A DNA stretch of 64,000 nucleotides, from the NCBI GenBank assembly GCA_014529385.2, contig CM043949.1:112034477-112098476 (forward strand). The letters run 5' to 3'. Below, in pieces: positions 12,540 through 25,352 of this stretch. The notes under the pieces are model-generated. The model saw only the letters and a program-made list of their open reading frames with translations, was not told where the DNA came from and did no database searches. This DNA comes from Adiantum capillus-veneris. Taxonomy: Eukaryota; Streptophyta; Polypodiopsida; Polypodiales; Pteridaceae. The translations under genes were made by a program, and so were the position numbers. The stretch's first letter is position 1. Each line of letters opens with the position of its first letter.

Positions 12540-12961
12540 ACATTGTAATCGAGCTTCTTAGCTGCTTGACTTTTTGTATTTTGGCTTTAGCTTTCTAAAC
12601 ACTTTCGAGTTTACAAGCTCTTCGCCTCTATCTTCACCCTGTAATCATTGCCTCTGTAATTATACACTGTATTGGTTATCCTTGAGCTATTAATATGAAT
12701 CTTCAAATACTCTTTTCAGTCTTTCAGTCATGTCTCTCGTTTCGGTATAACATTCCAGTCCAATTCTCTATTTCAGTCCAGTCTCTGTTCCACTCTCACT
12801 AACTGAACTGACGACATAACCAGTAGCTCTAAATTCTAACACTAGAACCAGCTGTATGAAGAGACCAGTTCCAATTCCATTTTGGTGATCATGGTGGTTA
12901 GAGTTGTTCCCTCTTTGACCAAAAAACTCTTATCTCCCAGTTAGAATTTACAATTGTACAC
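12540..12961 (+). repeat. LTR-like segment and leader upstream of an unrecognised ORF
   Basis: Around 12630-12720 the sequence resembles the R/U5 part of plant LTRs: a tract ending TGAGCTATTAATATGAATC, then a T/C-rich stretch to about 12840. No second copy was found in the window and no standard primer binding site was recognised, so this rests on appearance only. Confidence 0.25.
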
Positions 12962-13369
12962 ATGGCGCCCAAAGGCAGTCATGGTCGCAAACCATCAACT
13001 CATTTAGGCACTAATTCCAACCGCGTCGACCCTATTCCTGACGTATCAGAAAGAGAGTGTGATCCTAAGAAGGACCCTGAGAGGGAGACTGAGGCTCAGG
13101 AGGAGCGCGGTCATGCTGAAGAGGCCACGGACTCTCAGAACTCCAGTCATTCCAGGAGGAGAAGGGCTGAGTGTGAAGAACGCAAAACCAGGAGTTCTTG
13201 GTCCACACACAAGGCAGTTGAGGCCAAGGGCAACAAGGACAGTCATCATCGTTCCAGCAAGAAAGCCAAAGAAGAGATAGAGATTGAAATTGACGAAGAA
13301 GTTGACTGGGATGATGACACAAATCACTACAAGAAGTCTTCACGCGACGAACTCAGGCTCCCAAGGTGA
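12962..13369 (+). CDS. unrecognised hydrophilic ORF, possibly gag-like N-terminus
   Basis: An ATG at 12962 in a good context (ACACATGGCG) opens 135 codons. The protein is strongly charged: an acidic, Glu-rich first half, an Arg/Ser/Lys middle and a Glu/Ile/Asp repeat (EIEIEIDEEVDWDDD) near residues 105-118. No domain was recognised. Its place just after LTR-like DNA suggests the start of a retroelement gag, but a host fragment is equally possible. Confidence 0.35.
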   Translation: MAPKGSHGRKPSTHLGTNSNRVDPIPDVSERECDPKKDPERETEAQEERGHAEEATDSQNSSHSRRRRAECEERKTRSSWSTHKAVEAKGNKDSHHRSSKKAKEEIEIEIDEEVDWDDDTNHYKKSSRDELRLPR

Positions 13370-13799
13370 GAAGAAGCAGAGACGATGCTGACCGGCATGA
13401 TTATACTTCTTCATTGAAGATTTCTTTTCCACTGTTCAAAGGAGGAAAAAAGATGATCCAGATGTTCATATTCAAGGATTTGAACAGTATACTGAGTTGA
13501 AAAATATTGATGAAGATGATCCAGATTTTCATATTCTTGGTGGTACTTGTTTGACTTGTCTTCTTGAGTGGAAGTGTTTGGTTTGAGTTATGGAAAAGTG
13601 GTTGAAGTGTTCAAACAACAGCATTGTAATTCTTTTTTGAATGTTTGTTTTGTAGTAATAAATGGCTCCTAGAGTGATGTTTGAATGCTTTAGCCAAGGT
13701 AATGAGGTTTTGACCATAGTGTTCAACAATATGGCGACATGAATATCGAGGGATGAACGAGAACTCTTTCACTTAGAAATTGGGACCAAAGTCTTTGGC

Positions 13800-14108
13800 A
13801 TGCCAAGAAGCACAACTTTTCTGAAGAGAGTTGACCGTAGTTACCTTACCCGTCACAAAGAACCCTTTTGTCAATTCTTCATCTATATTGACGACAATCC
13901 AAGAGATTGGTTTGCCAACCTCAGACTACTTCAACTTAGAATATGGTTAGACCTAGAAGACATGTTCTACTACTTGGCGATGTGCTCCCAGATATTAAGG
14001 ATTGCCAAAGTTGCTAAGAAGTTTGAAGCTCTTGTAGAAGCTGTCATAGGAAAAGAGAAGCTAGAGGATAAATACAGACCACGTTGTCACGTGGTAGATT
14101 TGATATAA
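13800..14108 (+). CDS. unrecognised ORF, 102 codons
   Basis: The frame has no recognised motif. Trp/Leu-rich segments in the middle and a Lys/Glu-rich end look like coding composition rather than random sequence. It lies between the charged ORF at 12962-13369 and the longer frame from 14275, so all three may be parts of one decayed element. Confidence 0.3.
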   Translation: MPRSTTFLKRVDRSYLTRHKEPFCQFFIYIDDNPRDWFANLRLLQLRIWLDLEDMFYYLAMCSQILRIAKVAKKFEALVEAVIGKEKLEDKYRPRCHVVDLI

Positions 14109-14274
14109 TATTTTGTCATGAGAGTTAAAAGAATAATTAGAGAATTAGCTCCAAGACATCCATAATATTGTAATGAAATCATAAAGATTAAATTTTGATG
14201 AATAAAAGAAGCATAGACTCAGTTTTGGTTCACATGTGTACTAAGTTTTCTCTCTCTCCTTGTCTTGTTTTTAG

Positions 14275-15060
14275 ATGGATCTTTTTAAATGTCTAAATGA
14301 ACTCCTGAGTGACTTTGCACAGAGAGTCTTTTTCAATTATGCGTTTGGATTCAATCTCCATTGGGGAATTGAAGTGGTTCAAGTTTCGAAGTGGAATAGA
14401 GACTACCTTGTACCCATCACTTATGTAGCATGGGAGTTGTATGTTGAAGCTCAACCTGAACACCGAACACAAGTTCCTGATAGGTTTATGACCAACCCAC
14501 ATCTTTGGGTAAAGGAAAAGATCCAAGAAGGTGACGTTAAAGTGCAAGGATATGTTCTTTACCTTAACATATGTTCTCTTTTGGACATACCAAGCCGTGA
14601 ACTCATACTCAGTAAGAAGGTCCTTATGCTAAACCAAAGATACGGTTTTTGTGAGAAGGTCATAATCAAAGTATGGTAGAAGTCAAATGGTGGCAACCAA
14701 TTCTATTATGTACGCAAGGATTGGTTCAATAGAGTCTATGGAACTATTCTCAAATACAATCCTGACAATGTCACCATTATCTTTGATGACTACGAGAAAC
14801 CAAAGTGCATTAGTGACTTTGCCCAAGCACAACCAATGACAGTGAACTCGAGTAGATATTTCTACAGAAATGATGTAAATGAACGACATGCTCATGTAAA
14901 CTGCTTTAACGGATTATCACCCAAGGATGTATCACGGGGGGAAGAATGGTACGAAAAGAAAGACGTGATTTTTAGTGCACAAGTTGAAGTGCTAAACTTT
15001 GACACCCAAGATGTGAGCAAATATAGGGGTAGAACCTTAGTTGTAGGAACCAAGAATTGA
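14275..15060 (+). pseudogene. unrecognised ORF, 261 codons with one in-frame stop
   Basis: The frame runs from ATG 14275 to TGA at 15058-15060 with a single TAG at 14677-14679. Composition is protein-like throughout, with many aromatic residues (for example NQFYYVRKDWFNRVYG after the stop). No catalytic motif, zinc finger or transmembrane segment is evident and I do not recognise the family. It could be an accessory or gag-like ORF of an unclassified retroelement, or a decayed host gene. Confidence 0.35.
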
Positions 15061-16500
15061 TTCATAGGACCCTTTTGTATTTATGTATCTCCCTAGAAAC
15101 ACTGTGTATCTTTTTGGCCTTTTGCGGTTATAAAAGACACAAGATCTTTGCATCATCATGCACAAAAATAAGCATTAAAATTTTCTCAAAATCACAACAT
15201 CATCACCTTTCCTAGCATGGATAAGCATACAAGCTCCATCATGCTTTACATAGGCATTGATTGTGTGGATAGGTACACATTCCCATCAGACAACCCTTAA
15301 GAAAACATTCATTTGGCATACCATCAGTTTGTGAAACATGTTGCTTCCCGCACACCACATTTTGTTGCTTCAACCTTCCATCAAGAAGAACATCACGTCG
15401 GTTATTCTCCATTTCAACATCATTTGAGACACAAAAATCTTCTTCCAGTGTGAGAGAGCTTACAAAAGCACTAATGATATTATTTCCTTCATCATCACTT
15501 AGTGTGAGATCATTTTGTGATCCATCATCATTTTTCTTCAATGTTTCATCACAAATCTCATCAAAGCATTTGTTACTTTAGAGTTTCAAACATTCATTTC
15601 TTGATTTATCTCATGATAATCAAAAAACAAATCTATGTCCTCATTACCATTCATGACATCAAAATTATGCAATTCTCCATAAGAAACAGATGGAATTTGA
15701 CCCACAATGCTTTGGTTGATGGTGCAAGATGTGAGTATGGGGCTAGTCAGAGTCTCCTTGGCTCTCTTGACTCATAGGGTCCTCTCTCTTGACTCCAATC
15801 TCCATCATATTCCTAGGTACCAATCCCATGTTCATTATAGTTGTCATCATTTTCCTGATTAGAATAACCTCCATCCCCTTCTTTGGCTACAATATGCAAT
15901 GCTCTTAACATTTTTAAGAAATGTCTGTTTATGAAGAAACTTGTACAGATTTTGAGCATTATTTTGCAACTCTTTAATGAGATTCAAATGAAAACAAGAA
16001 TTGCATGTTTTCCCATGCATGCTTGTAGAACCATACATATGCTTTCTCTATTGCATCAACAAAATCGTTCACCCATGCCTTGGCTTTATGAAAAATATTG
16101 TGTACAATCTCATGCTCCAAAATGTAAAATTGCTCCAATAACAATAATGAGTAATGCCAAGCTTTATGATCATCATGATCACATTGTGACGATGGATTAT
16201 TGTGACACTTCTCCTTTCTATGATCATTTTTCCCACAAAAGATGCAAAATTGCTTACATTTTTTCCCATGGTGTCATTTTAGATCAATGATGTATTTGAA
16301 ATTTCTTAGTATGCACTTCAATTTTTCTATCATCAAGTCGACGACGAGCTTTGCAACAAAAAGTTTTTCAGGCCTTTTTTTAAGCTTTTTTTTTAATAGA
16401 TTACTTACATGCACACTCGTTTCATCATTTATGAGTTCTACGTGGGAAATGCCACTTAGACCTCAAAATTTTATTATTTTTCAAACAAGGAGGCCTTAAG
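15061..16500 (-). pseudogene. decayed minus-strand frames including a CCHC zinc knuckle
   Basis: On the minus strand at 16246-16205 the sequence CIFCGKNDHRKEKC has exact CX2CX4HX4C spacing, typical of retroelement nucleocapsids. A readable frame continues to about 16000. Stops flank the motif closely on the N-terminal side. An ORF at 15541-15239 (minus) has no recognised domain. Probably remnants of a retroelement gag. Confidence 0.35.
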
Positions 16501-18915
16501 GTCAAAATTGGCAAAACATTGAACGAGGTTTTGATGCAGCCATCTTTCGCCGTTGCACGACTACCTACTTATATTGGCATGCTTATAATCGTCCACAATC
16601 GCCATTGCGGTCCAATGAGGTTTGTATGATCCGTCTATATTCACGCTCATTGCGAGTGAGTACACGAGGATCTCTATTTTAACCTTGTAATTTGTAGTTT
16701 TTCTATGCTCACAGGAAACATTTGTGATACATTATTTAATTGCAATTGTTATACATGAAACATTGTTACCCGAGTGGATATGGCTCTATGTTGTATGCAG
16801 CCAAAAATTGGCTCAATTTTTGTAGGCTTCCAACATCGACACCCCGCTTTACAATGTGTCGAATGCAGCTTAGCCAATGCAACACACTTCCTTGTAGTTG
16901 ACAATTTACAAATATACAAACATGCTATTTATGTTGAATGGAGATTTACTCAACACAAGCCTGGTTACCCAAGCGGTTGCACTATTCTATGGTAAACCGA
17001 TTGTCGATGGTTCAATGCTCGCTGGTGCTTGGAATTGCTTTTTCCTGCACTGCTCATTGAGCAACTAAAAAAAATTTGCATTGTTAGCGGTCTTGAACAC
17101 AAACCCACATGCACAATAGCCCTCTGCTTGTTGGTGTAACCATCTCACCAACTCTCCCAAGATGCTATGGGGTCGTTCCCATGTCTACAAAGACACACAC
17201 ATCAAGATCGCCATGTGTTTAGGGGAGAGAGAGATGATAGTTAGAGAGAGAGTAAGGGAGAAGACGTGTCATGTGAGAGAGAGAATGAGAGAGACACAAA
17301 TTTCATTGAGTCATTTATAATTATTCAATGCCTGATTACAACTTTAAGATCCTTTTTTTAAATTTCCCTTGCCCCTTGGCACCTCCTACAAGGTGAATCT
17401 TCATTGCTCCCACAAAACCTTAGTGTAAAGCCTTGGGAATAGTGCACTTAAATATTATGGTTCAACATGAGGAAGAAGAGATACATCTATCTGTTAGCAT
17501 GACTAAGTAGAAAGATCCAAATAGGTATTGGTAGGTTTGAATAGTCATGACATTTAAAGACCAACCTCTACTAGTTATTGAGTTTACCTGATAATGGGGG
17601 GTTATAGCTTTAGGTTGCAGGGCTTTTGTTCTGTTTGGTGAGGAACTTGACATGATCGATGGAAAATTGGTGGGGGGTCAAAGGGGGATAGACATGACAA
17701 CTCAACAACTGCACCACCAAAATGACAAGTACAAGTTGCTCCTTACATATGCAAGCATGATATTTGGGTTGAGACACCATCCCAAAATGTCATCTTCTTA
17801 CATGCATGTGGCTTGTTATGCAATGAAGGGAACAAGGATTAAGAGGCACCACAAGTTTTCATGCAAGATTACCCTTTTGTGTTCCAACATCAACCTTTAG
17901 TACCGCTCCCCTAAGACTAATCCTTGCACACTACACCAAAACAAAACCATTAGAAAGAGGCTAAATGATTTAAAAGCATATCATTGCACACTAAATTAAC
18001 ACATGAAAATTCTCTTTTTCCTTTATAAAGTACAAAAAGGAAATGAAAAATTCTTTAAAGCATGTCTACAGTTTTATTGCGTCACTTCATATCCCTTCCT
18101 GCAACTTCAAACCCATATATGACATATTGAACCCAAAAAACTTCCTGCTCTTAACCCATGTGCAACTTGTAGATAGTTTTACTATTCAAACCTCATGGCA
18201 ATAGAAATTCATAAGATTTTTTACTCTCTATGTAAAGAGGTTGTATAAGTGTACCCAATATTTGTTTAGCTATTCCTTGTGTTTTCTTCTCCTTGGCGTT
18301 TCCTTTGCACTATAGTACAAGTACATATTGAGTTTATGTTTTTGACAGCAATCAGGAATAGATATCTATAAGCTACATATTTATATATCTATAAGCCTCA
18401 TGGCCATTGGCAACTTTTGCAAAAGACAAAAACAAATCGTTAATTCTAGAAGTGTAACTTCCAAATGTCCTAGAAATTTCTTGAACAAGACATAAAAGTG
18501 TCTCAAGGACATGAAACTGTCCCTTTGCCTACCTTTTGTTTCACAGCAAAGTAAAAACAAACACATTCCAATGTACATACATTTGCCATTGGTCAACATG
18601 GCAAGGTGGTTTGAAAAGGTTTCTTTGTAGCCTGAATAATATTTTAATTGAAGATATAAGCGACTCTAAAGTGCTCCACTCTTTAGGAGACATTGACTGG
18701 TGCTTTTCAACAAAAACAAAGATAGCTTGCAAAGTGGTACCACATGTAGAAGAGATTCCTACACAGGTGATAAGGTTGGTCTTGGTAATGAGACACTTTT
18801 ATGTCTTGTTAAGTGACTAATTTTCTCTAGTTATTTGAGGAGATTCATAATGAGAATTTTAGTGTTCTATTTCTATAAAATAGTCTTATGAGCTTAAAAA
18901 AATTTGATATTTTTT
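16501..18915. other. no gene recognised
   Basis: The stretch includes a short AG-rich patch at 17222-17296 and AT-rich DNA. Short ORFs at 17652-17900 and 18536-18820 show no family signal. Confidence 0.45.
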
Positions 18916-18931
18916 AAAGATGCTAAACTTA

Positions 18932-20218
18932 CTTATAGAGTTCTTAAATCGGTAAAAAGGTTTTTATGGAAAAATAACACAAAGTCCTCCAAGCCATGGC
19001 AATGGGCTTGTTGGGAGTCAGTTGCTCAGCCAGTGAATCAAGGAGGCCTTGGAATTCTCAAACCTGTGGCCCATGCAGAAGCTTGATGTGCCAAATTTGT
19101 AATCTCCTTGGCTAAACAAGACCAAGCTTGGGCTATCATGATCACAGATACGCTAGAAGCAACTAAACTTGGTTCGAAAGGACGAAAGTGGAGAGGGGTA
19201 GAGTTTCATGACAGACTTTTAGCCCCGGCGTGGGCTACACTAAGTAGGAAGAAACCGGATACTTCAAGAACTCCATTCTGCATTGGTCCCCTTGGCTTTC
19301 TAAAGTTGTAGATTTGCTGCAAAATCCCTATTGGATAGAAGCAGCTAGGAAACTGAATAATAAGGGTCTGAACCGACTGGGGCACTTCTGGGACAGTAAT
19401 AGCAAGAGCTGGAAAACCACTGAACTTCTGGTAACCCAATTCCAACTTAATAGCTTGGAGGTTTTTCTAGTCAACAAAGTGATGAAAGAGCTTGACAGTG
19501 TAGTGATGCCAATCTGTGACTCGGAGTTTGACTGGAATGCCTGGAAATGGCCCAGAAGCAATCTCTTATGGAAACCCTATTCTAAAGATATTTACCATAC
19601 AATGATACTAAAGAAGAATTGGTCTAGCCCCCTTAACAAGATATAGAAAAAACAATGGTCGGAGGAAAGGTGGGACCAAGTAATGGAGAACATTTGGGCG
19701 TTGGGCGCCAAAGGTTCCGCATCACATGAAGGTATTTCTATAGAAAGTAATTAGGGGTGCTCTTCCGACGGGGGTGAAGATTCAGGAGAGAGGGATAGGG
19801 ACAGATCGATACCTGGGGTGCAGGATGGCTAGTGAAGATCTAAACTTTTTATGGAATGCCCAGCTATCAAAGGCCTTATAGGAAAAATTTACAAGTGGGT
19901 CCAAAGAACATATTGAAAATTGGTTTTTTCAAGACTGATTTACTTCTTGGAGGTAAGAACTTGGGTAGCCCTGCCATCCTCATTTGCACTCAAATTATCA
20001 GGTTTTTCTTTTTACATAAAGTATGGCAAACAAGGAACCGCCGTGTGTTCGAAGCAGTTCCTGAGGTGGCAAGCTTCGCAGAAATTATGCAAGAAAGCAG
20101 AGTGCTAATATGGATGCTCGGGTGCAAGCAAAACTCGGATGATTGGTCTAGGGTTACCTATGCCTTGTTGTCAGCGGAATGCTTAGGTTATGAGAAAATC
20201 ATGAAACCAGATGATTAG
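18932..20218 (+). pseudogene. LINE ORF2 C-terminal remnant (RT tail and zf-RVT region)
   Basis: Readable blocks at 18904-19086, 19314-19646 and 19856-20218 lie in different frames. The last contains CTQIIRFFFLHKVWQTRNRRVFEA and a SDDWSRVTYALL segment, also present in copies at 33285-33506 (plus) and 30664-30350 (minus), showing they are one family. No intact catalytic domain remains. Confidence 0.75.
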
Positions 20219-20405
20219 TGAAGAACATGTTAATGAGCCTGGTGTATCAAGGGCATGGGGGCAGGTAGTAAGGGGTGGCTCCCCAAATAGCTGATGTAAG
20301 TTTGGTCTCTGGATGGTGTCATGGCTCGGCACGAGCATGACAAGTTCTTGTAATTTGTTGAGATGATCAATATAATTCACTCACAATTGTGAGTTTTGCA
20401 AAAAG
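18932..20405 (+). mobile_element. 5'-truncated L1-type LINE (copy A)
   Basis: A 16-bp direct repeat AAAGATGCTAAACTTA flanks the insert exactly (18916-18931 and 20406-20421), the signature of target-primed reverse transcription. The insert starts inside the RT C-terminal region (FLWKNNTKSSKPWQWACWES...NQGGLGILKP at about 18955-19070, a plant L1 pattern). It continues through a MPICDSEFDW...LLWKPYSKDIYH segment and a diverged zf-RVT-like region, and ends ACTCACAATTGTGAGT (20379-20394), TTTGC and an A-rich tail. Several stops and frame changes interrupt it. The strand and 5' truncation are clear. Confidence 0.88.
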
Positions 20406-20421
20406 AAAGATGCTAAACTTA

Positions 20422-21479
20422 TAACCTTGATTACAAACATTTCTCAACCTAAATTGAGAAAAAATTAAAGTGTTGTTCTTGGTCAATTTTTACTTTTTTT
20501 TAAAAATAGAAACTTTTAAAATCGTATGTTTGAGGATTAGATTGGTAAAGTATTAGCTCCACTATTTTTTAACATTTTTCTATGCATTAAAGAGGAATTA
20601 CATGTTTAAATTGAAAGTTATGCTCTAAATATTGAAATTTTGTATTCCTATTTTATGGTTAAACTAGTATGAGAGGCGTTGCTGCGGCCAAGAAAAAGCA
20701 AGTCCCAATTTTGATAACCCTCCTCTTCCCCTTCCCCCTTCAAGGTGAAAACATGTGCAAACATTCTCTATGCATCCACAAGGTAGTGCCAATTACATCT
20801 TTAATGCTTCATTATCAAAATAAATCATCCTATTCAAAGCTCTAATAAGGTTCTCCATCCAACTATCAATAAATAGTGATCTTGTGTAGGAGGTAGGAGG
20901 TGGCATCTAAAACCTATAAAAAAGGCAACCCAATGAAGAGCCACCCATGTGCTCAACTCATTTTTCTATCATTGTTGAAGTATAAAAGAAATTGCTAATT
21001 TTTTCGCCGTTACATTGTCCCATGGCACTTTATATTGTTAAATGATGTTTTCTAGTGATATGGATATGAGATACAACTTGGAGATCATAGCTATAGATAG
21101 TGTGTAGAGCCATGGTAAACTTGGTGTTTTAAGCTATGAAAATTTGTAGTTCTACATAGCGTGTACTATTCCAAGCACAATTGAATGATTCTTGCAAACA
21201 CGAGCAAAGGTGAATGCATTTAGATGTTGCATATCTTCTTGCATTTGCTTATGATTGAAGCTTCCTCGTCTTTCCCTTGTAATTGGCATGTCTTGTAGTC
21301 AATGTAGTTCAATAGATGCTAGATCATACTCAAACTATAAGTAAGTCAAAGCCTTATTGTACTTTCAAAAGTATGCCACACTTTTAAAACCGTCTTGCCA
21401 ATACTTCCCTTCACCTCCTTTGAAAGCATCCCAAACCTTACTCATCATCGTTCACAATTGATTGCATATTAAGAGAATC
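20422..21479. other. no gene recognised
   Basis: AT-rich spacer; no ORF or repeat of note. Confidence 0.4.
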
Positions 21480-22190
21480 CCTTGCTTTGCCTTCTCTAAA
21501 AATAGCCAAGAGCTTCCTCACCTTTCTGTAGTGTTTCCCTCATTGGGCATAAGCACAGTCGAAGAGCATATAGTGCAACAAACAATGCAATCCTAGAGGC
21601 AACATTTGGAATGAAAGCTAGAAAGAATCCCTTCCTTTTCCTCCTTTGAAAGCATCCCAAAGCTAATTGAGAAGCCTTAGATTTCCCTCCCCTAGAAAGA
21701 GCCCATAGCTTCCTCACCGTTCTCTCGTCTTTCCCTTGCTTGGAATAAGGGCAACCCAAGATCATATATTGCAACAAACAATGCAATCCAAGAGACAACA
21801 TTTTGCAATAAGAGCTCATCAACGGCTTTCAAAAGATCACCACAATTGGAAAACATGTTGACCAAAGCATTTCCAAAACATAATGTTTTCTTCTATGAGC
21901 CCCACTTACCATCATATTATAAATTTATCTCTCATGTCTACTTCTTGTAGAGTGGAAAATTCCATTAAGTTGCAACATTGCAAAGAAGCCCTTTCTTCAA
22001 CTCTTCTAAAAGCTTCCCAAAGCTTCCGGTTATTGTCTAGAGAGAAGCCTTGGCATTGTCTCCCCTCAAAAAGCCCAAAGCTTTCTCACCTTTCCCTCAT
22101 GTTTCCCTCACTGGGCATAAGGGCACTCCAAAAGAATATGCTACAACATCCAATCCAGTCCAAGAGGAAACATTTCAAAATGGGAGTGCG
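21480..22190 (-). pseudogene. decayed PPR-like repeats
   Basis: On the minus strand three diverged units begin near 22170, 21799 and 21595. Each reads like a plant pentatricopeptide motif: NVSSWTGL, NVVSWIALF or NVASRIALF, followed about 30 codons later by GEKALGF, GEEAMGSF or GEEALGYF. In PPR proteins these correspond to the DVVSWNALI...G..EEAL.LF pattern. Frames are broken by many stops. PPR proteins bind organellar RNA; this is at best a dead fragment. Low-complexity coincidence is not excluded. Confidence 0.4.
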
Positions 22191-22554
22191 GTGTCAAAAT
22201 CTCGTGCCTTCAACAATACAAAAACTTGAAAAACAAAGTTGTACCAAGCACGATGATGCTACTTTCCAATAGCCCTTGACTACTCATCTCATCATGAATG
22301 TGCTCACCCATTTTATCTTCCTGCATTATATCGTGTGCCTTCAAAATGCAAGTGCAGGTGACTGCATGAAGAGAGGGTACTAACTACATTTTCGATTAAA
22401 ATAGCCTAGAGTTTCTTGGCATGCTCAGGGGCTACTATGTAAAAATGTACAAAACCGTGAAGCATGACTATAGCTTCACCCTACGCCCATCATCTCTATC
22501 CAATGTGTAAACCGCTTTGAGGCTAGGCTCTTGGTTAGAGCATCCGTTGGGTTT

Positions 22555-22842
22555 TCATCCATGTGAGCTTTTGCTAGTCAAAATATCCCTTAGCACATGA
22601 TACCTGACCTCTATGTGTTTCGACTTGGAGTGAAACACGGGGTTTTTTGCTAACGCAATCGCACTTTGACTGTCACAATGTAGCACTAGAGTCTGGTGTT
22701 TACCAAAATCTCCCACTAGACAAGATAACCACACAGCTTCCAAATTGGAACTAGAAACTACAACATACTCTACCTCAGTGGTGAAAGACGAAGTGCAATT
22801 CTGGATACATGACCTCCAAGAAACTATCGCTCCAATGAACAA
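22555..22842 (-). pseudogene. copia RNase H
   Basis: The block contains IVSWRSCIQNCTSSFTTEVE (usual form SWkSklQ...STTEAEY), LHCDSQSAIALAKNP and SKHIEVRYH, the classic copia RNase H C-terminal half. The change of TTEAEY to TTEVEY is visible. The preceding part of the domain is lost to frame changes. Confidence 0.85.
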
Positions 22843-22849
22843 GAAAACG

Positions 22850-23897
22850 TATCAAGATGTGGATCGTCTAGTGTCCACACAACCTGCATAATTCGAATCA
22901 GTGTATCCAACTATGGATGCATCACTCTTCCCAAAGCGTAAGCACTTGCTAGCTGAGCCCTTGACGTCAAGATGTGCTTCACTACTTCCCAATGCTTTTT
23001 GCCTGGATTTTCCATAAACATGTTGACCAATCCCACTGCATATGCAATGTCTCGTTGTTTGCTAACCATGACAAACATAAGACTGCCAATTGTCGAAGTA
23101 TATGACACCTTTGCCATCTCTGCCTTTTCAACATCCAATTTGGGACAATCATGCTTACTAAATTTTATTGTATGCAGGCATAGGGGTACTCAATGCTTTC
23201 CCCCCTTGCATATTAAAATGTTGCAAGACCTTGTGAATATACTCTTCCTGCAAAAGTTCAAGTATACCACATTTGGGATCTCTCTTGATACGCATACGAA
23301 GAAAATGTTGTGCATCACCCAAATATTTCATAGAAAACTACTTTCTTAAGGCATCCTTGAGAAGTGCATTCTCACCTTTTGACTTCTTGGATATGAGCAT
23401 ATCATCTACATACAAAATCACAATGATGAGAGAGCTATTGTTCAACCTCTTTGTATACAATCAGTGATCCTCTTGGCTCCTTACGTAACCCTCGGACTGA
23501 ATGTACGTATCAAACTTGATGTACCATTTCCTTGAGCCTTGCTTTAATCCATACAAAGATTTCTTGAGTCTACACACCAGTTCTGCTTGTGTTGGCTTCT
23601 CAGGCTTTATCACAAAACCCTCTAGCTATTTCATGTAAACATTCTTTTTAAGATTTCCATGAAGAAATGTTGTCTTCAGATCCATTTGGAGCAATTTCAA
23701 ATCCTCAATGGCTACTAGACCAAGAACAAGATGCAATGTAGTCATCTTGACCACTGAAAGAAAAGATTTCCATCAAAATCCACGCCTTTCGCAACCAATC
23801 TGGTCTTATACTTAGGCTCGTGATCATCTGTGATATACTTTTTCTTGTACACCCATTTACATGGCAATGCTTCTTTACCCATAAGTAACTTTGTCAA
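22850..23897 (-). pseudogene. copia reverse transcriptase
   Basis: No long ORF remains, but translated pieces match copia RT in order: PCKWVYKKKY and KTRLVAKG near 23860-23790, QMDLKTTFLHG near 23690, and LYVDDMLIS. The catalytic YVDD is encoded by the complement of 23401-23412. Multiple frameshifts and stops separate these blocks. Confidence 0.75.
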
Positions 23898-25103
23898 TTA
23901 CAAAGTTTCATTGGCTAAAATCAAGTTATACTCAGATTGCATATCCTCTTCCCACTTCACGCTATCATCCATTTGAATGGCCTCCTTGTAGCAAGTGGGT
24001 TCACCGCAATCAGTGACTAGCAAGTAGTCCGATGTATGAGTAGATCTTTGAAGTGCCTCATTGTTGGATTCAGCTCTCTCTGGAGCAACATGTGTGTGTG
24101 TACTAGTGAAAGCTACATCATTAGCATGTCCAACATTCTGTGTAACTGGAAATGAGGAGACATCCTCAAACCGTACTCTACAATACTCAATGTATTTTTT
24201 CACTGGCTTTTTATGCATATTAGACTCGTTGAATATCACCTGTGAGATGCATATGACCTTCTTTGATTCCGGGTGCCAGAAACGATATCCCATCTCTCCG
24301 TCTACACCATATTCAATGAAGATGCACTTGTGTGATTTGGGGTCTTGCTTTTGTCTAAGTGTTTTTTGCACTTGTGAGAATGCCTCACACCCAAATACAC
24401 GTAATCTGTCATAACTGGACTTTTTTCCCGTCCACATCTCCTGCGGAACCTTGTACTTTAGTGGTGTACTAGGTGACCGATTGATTAAGTAAGTCGCCGT
24501 TGTAATAGCTTCTCCCCAAAATTCTTGACGTAAGTTGGCCGTAGGCAACATAGAAGTGACCCGTTCTTGAATGCTTCTATTCATTCTCTCAGCCACACCA
24601 TTTTGGGTGGGTGTGCAAGGCGTGGTAAACTGTCTTCTAATGCCTCTTTTGCTGCAAAATTCCTTGAGCTCAAAGGAGATGTACTCACCTCCATTGTCAC
24701 TGCGCAAAGCTTTAAGCTTTCTACCCGATTGGTTCTCAACCAATGCTAAGAACTTCTGAAAGACACTAAAGGCATCACTCTTCTACTTTGAGAGGTAAAC
24801 CCACACATTTCTAGTAGAGTTGTCTATGAATGTTAGGAAGTATAACTCTCCCCCTAGAGACTTGACTAGCATAGGTCTGCACAAGTCGCTATATATGAGA
24901 TCTAGAGGACTCTCTAACTCTTTGTCCAAAGGTGTTGATGTCAACCTAGTATGTTTGCCATAGATACAATGCTTACATAAAGAGAAGTTAGAATAATCTA
25001 ACACACGGATACTACCAGAACGCTGCAAGACTTTCATTTCTTTTTGACTCATATGTCCTATCCGACTATGCCACAACTCTGTAGATGCAGCTCGTCTACA
25101 CAA
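23898..25103 (-). pseudogene. copia integrase
   Basis: The zinc domain ELWHSRIGH...LCKHCIYGK gives the HHCC site. The core has IYSDLC, LRSDNGGEY and NGVAERMNRS, so all three DDE residues remain. The frame from 25103 to 23898 is one reading frame broken only by a TAG at 24783-24781. A WGEAITTATYLINRSP block and the downstream HKCIFIEYG segment match the usual copia continuation toward RT. Confidence 0.85.
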
Positions 25104-25352
25104 ATAGAGCTCTCTTTCATAGAAGAGACATAAAGTGAGTACAATGAGCCAGAATTTTGGCCTTTAAGCATGACTAGATTTCCCTTCTTGATGATCCAAG
25201 AACCATGAGCAAATATGGTAGTGTAGCCCAAATCATCCATTTGTCCAATTGGCATCAAACTCTTTGTCAATTTGGGTACATTTTCTGACATTATGCAGCA
25301 TAAACTCAGTGCCATTACACGTCTGACATTATGCAACATAAACTCAGTGCCA

